Source: an uncultured Ignavibacteria bacterium (GTDB lineage Bacteria > Bacteroidota > Ignavibacteria > SZUA-365). From it: a stretch of DNA of 5,722 bases. Below, one piece after another: positions 1-4,737 of this stretch; the stretch's first letter is position 1; each line of letters starts with the position of its first letter. The translations under genes and the position numbers were made by a program. The notes under the pieces are model-generated. The model saw only the letters and a list, made by a program, of their open reading frames with translations. It was not told where the DNA came from and did not search any database. Location: positions 1 to 5,722 of the forward strand of contig CAJXSA010000261.1 in the NCBI GenBank assembly GCA_913060595.1, given 5' to 3'.

Positions 1-404
1 AAGGTTACGCGCGGCGTCGCGGCGCCGACAAAGCGAATATCCACGCGGAATCGCTGCAGAACGGGAGAGCTTTGCAGCAGGACCGGCGCATCGGGTGCGT
101 GTGATGCGGAGGCGTCTGTCCACGCTGCGTGCACCACGCTGATGCCGGCGTCGTGGAAATACACGCGCGCGCCTTCACGCGCCGTGGTAACGGCGTGCAG
201 TCGTCCGAGACCGGGCAGGTCAGGCCACTGCCCGTGATTCTTGATAAGTATGAGTTCCTGCTGCGCAAGCAGCGGCTGTGCATCGATGGCATGCCGCGGC
301 AGCGCGTGAGAAGCGTCCCCGCCTCCCGGAGCGGCAGTCACCGCTCCGGCGAGGGAGGAGCAAAGTATTTGCAGTGTGATAATCCAGGCGACGCGGATGT
401 TCAT
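1..404 (-). CDS. Secreted DUF7948/SBBP-type protein, N-terminal fragment (runs off left edge)
   Basis: This gene reads leftward from ATG at 404-402 and stays open to the window edge, showing 134 residues. Residues 1 to about 24 look like a Sec signal peptide: MNIR, then a hydrophobic stretch (VAWIITLQIL) and a small-residue region ending near AGAVTA-AP. Residues about 54-134 resemble the N-terminal domain (DUF7948) of SBBP/beta-propeller secreted proteins of Bacteroidota. The signs are a KNHGQWPD motif (family: ENxGQW), then a 'GARVYFHDAGISVVH' strand pair and, near the edge, DIRFVGAATPRV (family: FvGanp-p-v). Such proteins are usually very large, with propeller repeats and often a T9SS tail; those parts lie outside the window. 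The cysteine at residue 15 lacks a lipobox, so a lipoprotein is unlikely. An in-frame ATG at 467 would add 21 residues before the signal peptide, so I prefer 404, although neither start has a clear Shine-Dalgarno. It may be co-transcribed with the T9SS gene upstream. The family call is from memory of motifs, not a search. Confidence 0.72.
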   Translation of the reverse strand, partial: MNIRVAWIITLQILCSSLAGAVTAAPGGGDASHALPRHAIDAQPLLAQQELILIKNHGQWPDLPGLGRLHAVTTAREGARVYFHDAGISVVHAAWTDASASHAPDAPVLLQSSPVLQRFRVDIRFVGAATPRVT

Positions 405-450
405 AGGCGTGAGACCCGTGATCCATGGTGGATTGACGTCAGGAAAACAT

Positions 451-517
451 CCGTGCCGCTGCCGCATCATTTCATCGACAGCGTGTCCCCGTCGTCTCCG
501 GGACGGGGGCGGCACGG
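451..517 (-). terminator. Nested inverted repeat between the two secreted-protein genes (possible terminator or structured leader)
   Basis: On the plus strand CCGTGCCGC (451-459) is the exact reverse complement of GCGGCACGG (509-517), a 9-bp outer stem. Inside it CCCCGTC (487-493) pairs with GACGGGG (502-508), a 7-bp stem with an 8-nt loop. The two right-hand arms are contiguous, so in the minus-strand RNA the inner hairpin would stack on the outer stem. Minus-strand reading leaves the outer stem into ATGTTTTCC, a short T run only, so this is at best a weak intrinsic terminator of the T9SS gene. It could equally be a 5' leader structure for the downstream gene starting at 404. Confidence 0.35.
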
Positions 518-546
518 CCTACTCACGCATTCATACTGTTCCAGTC

Positions 547-1596
547 TCAATGTACGACAGTCAGGGGCCGCATGCCAGTTTCCGAGCCCTGGACAACGCG
601 CAGGAAATACTGTCCGGCAGGCAGTCCCGTGATGTCGAGGCGGCTGCGCTGCACGCCGCTGGTGACGCTGCCGACGCGGTGCTGGCGGTGGATGCGTCCG
701 TAGATATCGATGACATCGATGCGTGCCTGACCGGACGTCGCAGCCGACCATTCCACCGACACCGCTCCCGTGCGGAAGGGGTTCGGGTACGGGGCGGACA
801 TCGCGAGGTCCCGTGCGACGGGAGCGTCCTGCGCGGACGTCTGCACCGCAGCGACCGCCCAGCTGGCATACACGAGCTTCGGCGTGCTGCTGTTCTCATC
901 GAGCGTGTCGATCACGAGTGTGGAGGAAATGCCGTCCCGCGTGATGAATTCATACGTGACGTCCGTCATGTAATTCTCGCTGATGACCTGTCCGCCGAAT
1001 TCGATTTTCGTGCTCACACGCTCCCACTGCTTGACGACGAGGCAGGGGAAATCACCGTCGGGCGTGCGCAGGGTTCCTTCCTCGATGACATTGACCGTCG
1101 ATTCCTCGACACGTTCCATTCCCTCGAACGGTGTCATCACGCCGCTGGAATAATTCCATGAGCTGCCCTTTTGAAACGGAAAGATCATCTGCGGACGCTC
1201 AGGCTCGTACTTCATCAGGAAGTCCGTTCCCTGCACTTCCGTGCCGAATCCGAGCATGTACAGTCCGGCGTTGTCCAGGCGGAGGTACAGGAAGCCGCTT
1301 CCTTCGTCCGCATCGATGACCTGCGCGTGCGTTGCGGCAGGGAACTCGTGCGGGAAGGTCGTAAGCGCCGGATCGAGGTACGTCGTCTGAAATGTCTCGG
1401 ATGTGGTCTGGAAGACCGTCAGATCATAGACGGGGCCGGTCAGGTCGAAGGTCATTCCTTCCGCGTTCGTCGCCTCGAAACTCGTGACCTGCTGTGCCTG
1501 AATGCGGCTCTCGACGTCCGCACGCGTGATCTGCAGCTGTGCGTGTCCTGCGGAAACAAGGAGAAATAACAATACCAGGGTAGATACAGTCCTCAT
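547..1596 (-). CDS. T9SS type A sorting domain-containing secreted protein
   Basis: This is a complete 349-residue protein, ATG at 1596-1594 and TGA at 549-547. A GAAAGG Shine-Dalgarno-like stretch lies about 9 bases before the ATG on the minus strand. Residues 1-19 are a clear signal peptide (MRTVSTLVLLFLLVSAGHA, probable cleavage before Q20). Residues about 267-349 are a type A C-terminal secretion domain (Por_Secre_tail). They start with PYPNPF at 269-274, followed by a conserved DVIDIYGRI strand and the LPAGQYFLRVV motif with a short basic/hydrophobic end. Such tails direct a protein through the Sec pathway and then the type IX system to the cell surface or medium, where the tail is usually removed. 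The middle (about 20-266) is acidic, probably beta-rich and has no motif I recognise; the stretch around GTLRTPDGDFPCLVVKQW resembles a region common in T9SS cargo of unknown function. No catalytic residues can be named. Its function is unknown beyond being exported cargo. Confidence 0.9.
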   Translation of the reverse strand: MRTVSTLVLLFLLVSAGHAQLQITRADVESRIQAQQVTSFEATNAEGMTFDLTGPVYDLTVFQTTSETFQTTYLDPALTTFPHEFPAATHAQVIDADEGSGFLYLRLDNAGLYMLGFGTEVQGTDFLMKYEPERPQMIFPFQKGSSWNYSSGVMTPFEGMERVEESTVNVIEEGTLRTPDGDFPCLVVKQWERVSTKIEFGGQVISENYMTDVTYEFITRDGISSTLVIDTLDENSSTPKLVYASWAVAAVQTSAQDAPVARDLAMSAPYPNPFRTGAVSVEWSAATSGQARIDVIDIYGRIHRQHRVGSVTSGVQRSRLDITGLPAGQYFLRVVQGSETGMRPLTVVH

Positions 1597-1645
1597 AGCG
1601 CCAACCTTTCGGGATTGATGTGACGGAATACGTACTGGATATGTG

Positions 1646-1653
1646 GAAATATA
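1646..1653 (-). promoter_or_regulatory. Possible -7/-10 element for the T9SS gene
   Basis: On the minus strand this reads TATATTTC, seven of eight matches to the Bacteroidota -7 element TAnnTTTG and also similar to a sigma-70 -10 box. It sits in the most AT-rich stretch upstream of the T9SS gene and would place the transcript start roughly 40 bases before the ATG at 1596. No convincing -33 TTTG is seen at the usual distance upstream, so this is only a candidate. Confidence 0.25.
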
Positions 1654-1674
1654 CGAAAAATGCGCATAAGTGCA

Positions 1675-1803
1675 TCCGGCTTCCGGCTTCGTTCGCCTGC
1701 GGCGAACTACGCCGGGACAAGTCCGACTCCACCACGGGAAATTACGCCGGGACGAGTCCGGCCGCGGTACCGCCGCCTCGCGATACGCCGGGACGAGTCC
1801 GGC
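1675..1803. repeat. Cluster of GC-rich palindromic repeats (REP-like)
   Basis: The 18-mer TACGCCGGGACRAGTCCG occurs three times in direct orientation, at 1708-1725 (R=A), 1743-1760 and 1784-1801 (R=G), with starts 35 and 41 bases apart. Copies 2 and 3 extend to a hairpin GCCGGG-ACGAG-TCCGGC (1746-1762 and 1787-1803, one G-T pair). Just before copy 1 is a perfect hairpin GTTCGCC-TGC-GGCGAAC (1691-1707), itself preceded by a tandem TCCGGCT (1675-1681, 1682-1688). A 10-bp palindrome GCGGTACCGC lies at 1764-1773. The block has no credible ORF and lies between divergent genes. It resembles a dispersed intergenic palindromic element, but copy number in the genome cannot be seen here. Confidence 0.65.
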
Positions 1804-1850
1804 TGAGAATGCACGGCGCTGCGTTGCGACGAAACGGGTCGGTCCACTAC

Positions 1851-1882
1851 CTTGCTTTTGCCTCCCCTGCGCCGTAATTTTG
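1851..1882 (+). promoter_or_regulatory. Bacteroidota-type promoter for the acyl-CoA dehydrogenase/guaB unit
   Basis: TAATTTTG at 1875-1882 matches the Bacteroidota primary-sigma -7 consensus TAnnTTTG exactly. CTTG at 1851-1854 matches the -33 TTTG at three of four bases, and the 20-base spacer is within the usual range. A transcript would start near 1889, leaving a leader of about 40-50 bases before the ATG at 1930 or 1939. It lies right after the palindromic repeat block. The same site would fall inside the coding sequence if a TTG at 1852 were the start, which argues against that longer frame. Confidence 0.45.
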
Positions 1883-1929
1883 ATGATATTCTGGATTTCC
1901 CCAGCACCCCCACCCCGCTCACGAACCGG

Positions 1930-3102
1930 ATGGATCTCATGCAGACCGGATCAGATTTCTACAATATAGACACATTGCTGACGGAAGAGGAGCGCCTGGT
2001 GCGCGGCACCATTCGCAGCTTCGTCGATCGCGAAGTGCTCCCTGTCATCGAGGAGGCCGCCCGGGAGGGACGTTTTCCGATGCAGATCGCGTCAGGCATG
2101 GCCTCGCTCGGCGTGTTCGGCGTCAATCTCCCCGAAGAATACGGCGGCGGGGGAGCCAGCAATGTCATATACGGCATCATGATGCAGGAACTCGAGCGCG
2201 GCGACAGCGGCGTCCGCAGTTTCGCCAGCGTGCAGAACTCCCTCGTCATGTTTCCCATCCACCGCTACGGCACCGAAGAGCAGCGCCGGCAGTGGCTGCC
2301 ACGCCTCGCCGCGGCGGAGGCCATCGGCTGCTTCGGCCTCACCGAACCGGACCACGGCTCGGATCCCGGCGGAATGGAAACGCGTGCCGTCCGCGACGGC
2401 GACCATTTCGTGCTCAACGGCGCGAAAATGTGGATTACCAACGGCAGCCTCGCCGATGTGGCGGTGGTCTGGGCCAAGCTCGACGGGGTCGTCCGCGGTT
2501 TTCTCGTGGAAAAGGGCACACCCGGCTTTTCCGCCCCGGAGATGAAAGGCAAGCACTCGCTGCGCGCGTCGGTGACGTCGGAACTGGTGTTCCAGGACTG
2601 CCGCATTCCCGCCGCGAACATGCTTCCCGACGCGGAAGGACTCAAGGCCCCGCTCTCCTGCCTGACACAGGCGCGCTTCGGCATCGCCTGGGGCGCGGTC
2701 GGCGCGGCGGAAGCCTGCTACGACACGGCCGTGGATTACGCGAAGACGCGGAAGCAGTTCGACCGTCCCATCGGCTCCTTCCAGCTCGTGCAGGACAAGC
2801 TGGCGTTCATGCTGACGGAAATCACCAAGGCGCGGCTTCTCGCCGTTCATCTCGGCAGAATGAAAGACGCAGGCACCATGACGTTTGCGCACGTGTCGAT
2901 GGCCAAGCGCAACAACGTCGACATCGCGCTGCGCATCGCGCGCCTGTCCCGCGACATCCTCGGCGCCAACGGCATCCTCGACGAATACCCCGTGATGCGC
3001 CACATGAACAACCTCGAATCCGTGCGCACCTACGAGGGCACGCACGACATTCACACCCTGATCCTCGGACAGCAGATCACCGGCATCGCAGCATATACGT
3101 AA
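1930..3102 (+). CDS. gcdH: Glutaryl-CoA dehydrogenase-like acyl-CoA dehydrogenase
   Basis: This 390-residue FAD flavoprotein is of normal family length. Glutaryl-CoA dehydrogenases oxidise and decarboxylate glutaryl-CoA to crotonyl-CoA in lysine, tryptophan and aromatic degradation, passing electrons to ETF. It has the full acyl-CoA dehydrogenase layout: helical N-domain (about 1-130), beta-domain with CFGLTEPDHGSDP (134-146) and MWITNG (167-172) around the flavin, and a C-terminal helical domain with RKQF (274-277) and TYEGTHDIH. E369 in that last motif aligns with the catalytic glutamate (Glu370 of mature human GCDH). R96 in DSGVRS aligns with the GCDH arginine that binds the substrate's free carboxylate, and SVQNSLVM and ARFGIAWG are also GCDH-like. 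This favours GCDH over short-chain acyl-CoA dehydrogenases, but substrate is inferred. The start could be ATG 1930 or ATG 1939; neither has a strong Shine-Dalgarno. guaB follows after 29 bases, suggesting a shared transcript, though the pathways are unrelated. Confidence 0.9.
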   Translation: MDLMQTGSDFYNIDTLLTEEERLVRGTIRSFVDREVLPVIEEAAREGRFPMQIASGMASLGVFGVNLPEEYGGGGASNVIYGIMMQELERGDSGVRSFASVQNSLVMFPIHRYGTEEQRRQWLPRLAAAEAIGCFGLTEPDHGSDPGGMETRAVRDGDHFVLNGAKMWITNGSLADVAVVWAKLDGVVRGFLVEKGTPGFSAPEMKGKHSLRASVTSELVFQDCRIPAANMLPDAEGLKAPLSCLTQARFGIAWGAVGAAEACYDTAVDYAKTRKQFDRPIGSFQLVQDKLAFMLTEITKARLLAVHLGRMKDAGTMTFAHVSMAKRNNVDIALRIARLSRDILGANGILDEYPVMRHMNNLESVRTYEGTHDIHTLILGQQITGIAAYT

Positions 3103-3131
3103 ATCCATACACTTTCGGGAAGTCAATCATC

Positions 3132-4604
3132 ATGCCGCAAAAGCGAATCCGCATCGGTCTCACCTTTGACGACGTCCTCCTCGTCCCCCGCAAATCCAGC
3201 ATCCTTCCGCGCGAAGCGGATGTCCGCTCGCGACTGACGCGCAATATCACGCTCAACACTCCCCTGCTCAGCGCGGCCATGGACACGGTGACGGAATCCG
3301 ACATGGCCATCGCCCTGGCCCGCGAAGGCGGCATCGGCATCATCCATAAGAACATGAGCATCGCCCAGCAGGCGGAGGAAGTGGACAAGGTGAAGCGCTC
3401 CGAAAGCGGCATGATCGTCAATCCCATCACCCTGCAGGCGGATAAAACCGTTGCCGATGCACACGACCTGATGGAGAAATACCGCATCTCCGGCATCCCC
3501 ATCGTCGACGACGAGGAGAAACTCATCGGCATCCTGACCAACCGCGACCTGCGCTTCGAACCCAATCGCGCCATGCTCGTGTATGATATCATGACGCGCG
3601 ACAACCTGGTGACGGCCCCGCTGGGCACGACGCTGGAAGAAGCGGAATCGATACTGCAGGAACACCGCATCGAGAAACTGCCCGTGGTGGATAAGAAAGG
3701 ACGGCTGCGCGGACTGCTGACCTTCAAGGACATCATGAAAAAGAAACACCACCCGAACGCCTGCAAGGACAGCCTCGGACGCCTGCGCGTGGGCGCCGCT
3801 GTGGGAATCGCGTCCGACACCATGGACCGCGTCAAGGCCCTGGTCGACGCCTCCGTTGACGTCGTCGTGGTCGATACCGCACACGGACACTCGCGCGGCG
3901 TGATCGAAATGGTGAAAAAGGTGAAAAAGCAGTTTCCCGGCACCGACGTCATCGCCGGCAACGTCGCCACGGCGAAAGCGACCGAGGATCTGATCAAGGC
4001 CGGCGCGGACGCGGTAAAAATCGGCATCGGTCCGGGCAGCATCTGCACGACGCGAGTGGTGACCGGCGTCGGCGTGCCGCAGATCACCGCCATCATGGAC
4101 TGTGCGGAAGCAGCGGCTGCGCACGACATACCCATCATCGCGGACGGCGGCATCAAGCAGACAGGCGACGTCCCGAAAGCCCTCGCCGCGGGCGCCGATT
4201 CCATCATGCTCGGCAGCATGTTCGCAGGACTCGAGGAGAGTCCGGGAGAAAAAATCCTGTACGAGGGACGCCGCTACAAAGTGTACCGCGGCATGGGCTC
4301 GATTTCCGCGATGAAGGAAGGAAGCAAGGACCGCTATTTCCAGGACGTGGAAGAGGATATCAAGAAACTCGTTCCCGAAGGCATCGAGGGTATGGTCCCC
4401 TATCGCGGCAAACTCGAGGAAATGGTCTACCAGGTCATGGGCGGCGTGCGCGCAGCCATGGGATACTGCGGCGTGAAAAACATCCGTGAACTCAAAACGC
4501 GCACCGAGTTCATACAGATCACCTCCGCGGGACTCAAGGAGAGCCACCCGCATGACGTCTTCATCACGAAGGAGGCGCCGAATTACCAGGCAGGGAATGC
4601 CTGA
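3132..4604 (+). CDS. guaB: IMP dehydrogenase (GuaB)
   Basis: This 490-residue enzyme oxidises IMP to XMP with NAD+, the first committed step of guanine nucleotide synthesis in the cytoplasm. The start ATG follows a GGGAAG ribosome site (3117-3122) at 9 bases. The order is typical: LTFDDVLLVP (10-19), SAAMDTVTE (47-55), then a Bateman pair of CBS domains (about 97-148 and 152-205) inserted in the TIM barrel. Next come the catalytic loop GIGPGSICTTR with nucleophile C305, IMP-binding ADGGI with D338, and the mobile flap with R401-Y402 in KDRYFQ. C305, D338 and R401 fall at the same numbers as in the E. coli enzyme, so no insertion or loss is apparent. The CBS pair and the Arg-Tyr flap separate it from GMP reductase. 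CBS domains in this family bind purine nucleotides and tune octamer assembly and inhibition. It is closely linked to the upstream acyl-CoA dehydrogenase gene; no intrinsic terminator is visible after its TGA, and a DnaA box begins 8 bases downstream. Confidence 0.98.
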   Translation: MPQKRIRIGLTFDDVLLVPRKSSILPREADVRSRLTRNITLNTPLLSAAMDTVTESDMAIALAREGGIGIIHKNMSIAQQAEEVDKVKRSESGMIVNPITLQADKTVADAHDLMEKYRISGIPIVDDEEKLIGILTNRDLRFEPNRAMLVYDIMTRDNLVTAPLGTTLEEAESILQEHRIEKLPVVDKKGRLRGLLTFKDIMKKKHHPNACKDSLGRLRVGAAVGIASDTMDRVKALVDASVDVVVVDTAHGHSRGVIEMVKKVKKQFPGTDVIAGNVATAKATEDLIKAGADAVKIGIGPGSICTTRVVTGVGVPQITAIMDCAEAAAAHDIPIIADGGIKQTGDVPKALAAGADSIMLGSMFAGLEESPGEKILYEGRRYKVYRGMGSISAMKEGSKDRYFQDVEEDIKKLVPEGIEGMVPYRGKLEEMVYQVMGGVRAAMGYCGVKNIRELKTRTEFIQITSAGLKESHPHDVFITKEAPNYQAGNA

Positions 4605-4611
4605 CCGCAGG

Positions 4612-4735
4612 TTATTCACAGCATTTTCAGACTGACCGCGTTCCGTACACAGTTATTATTGGCTGATACGGAGCGCAAAGGCCGGTTATACCGTTCGTCA
4701 GCAACTTATCCACAACTCTTCAGAAGTTATCCACA
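4612..4735 (+). promoter_or_regulatory. Cluster of three DnaA boxes downstream of guaB
   Basis: Three 9-mers match the DnaA box consensus TTWTNCACA, all on the plus strand: TTATTCACA at 4612-4620, TTATCCACA at 4706-4714 and TTATCCACA at 4727-4735. The last two are the highest-affinity form and start 21 bp apart, about two helical turns, which puts them on the same DNA face. Between them lies the small palindrome CTTCAGAAG (4718-4726). The gap contains only a short AT-rich stretch (AGTTATTATTGG, 4651-4662), not a long unwinding element. The cluster fills nearly the whole gap between the guaB stop and the peptidase start. Its role could be transcription control by DnaA, DnaA titration, or part of an origin; DnaA binding itself is inferred from the motif. 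Confidence 0.65.
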
Positions 4736-4737
4736 CC

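Larger units (their letters stand above)
1597..1929. other. Divergent intergenic region, 333 bases, no gene
   Basis: This gap separates the start of the leftward T9SS gene from the start of the rightward acyl-CoA dehydrogenase gene. From left to right it holds the AT-rich leader and promoter zone of the T9SS gene (about 1597-1670), the palindromic repeat block (1675-1803), and a rightward Bacteroidota-type promoter (1851-1882) followed by an untranslated leader. Open frames across it are short, rich in Arg/Pro/Ala and lack family resemblance, so I do not call a gene. Confidence 0.7.

Noticed and set aside
360..362. A lipobox cysteine at residue 15 of the left-edge protein
   Set aside because: The residues before it are Q-I-L, and a lipobox needs a small residue just before the cysteine; a signal peptidase I site further on is more likely.
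376..1161. A 261-residue plus-strand open frame opposite the T9SS gene
   Set aside because: It is antisense to a protein with a clear signal peptide and sorting domain, and it has no motif of its own.
1642..1650. A further DnaA box (minus strand ATTTCCACA) upstream of the T9SS gene
   Set aside because: It has a mismatch at the first base of the consensus and stands alone, so it is not distinguishable from chance.
1708..1801. The three 18-base repeats as a small CRISPR array
   Set aside because: The units are only 18 bases, the gaps are 17 and 23 bases and unequal, the hairpin and palindromes lie in the gaps, and no cas gene is present; a REP-like element fits better.
2092..3126. A 344-residue minus-strand open frame opposite the acyl-CoA dehydrogenase
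   Set aside because: It is a shadow of the real gene: no recognisable motif, and full-length conserved acyl-CoA dehydrogenase signatures lie on the plus strand.
2292..3131. A long N-terminal extension of the guaB frame giving a 770-residue protein
   Set aside because: The extra 280 residues overlap the acyl-CoA dehydrogenase in another frame and are Arg/Gly/Pro-rich shadow sequence. The ATG at 3132 has a ribosome site and gives the normal GuaB length and numbering.
3123..4619. A 498-residue minus-strand open frame opposite guaB (and a second one at 3077-4219)
   Set aside because: Its composition (His, Asp, Val, Arg rich) is that of a shadow of GC-rich coding DNA, it shows no family motif, and the opposite strand encodes an unmistakable IMP dehydrogenase across the same bases.
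4605..4737. An intrinsic terminator after guaB
   Set aside because: I find no GC-rich hairpin followed by a T run; the only repeats here are the DnaA boxes, short palindromes (CGGTTATACCG at 4683-4693, CTTCAGAAG) and an 8-base direct repeat CTGACCGC (4601-4608, 4632-4639).
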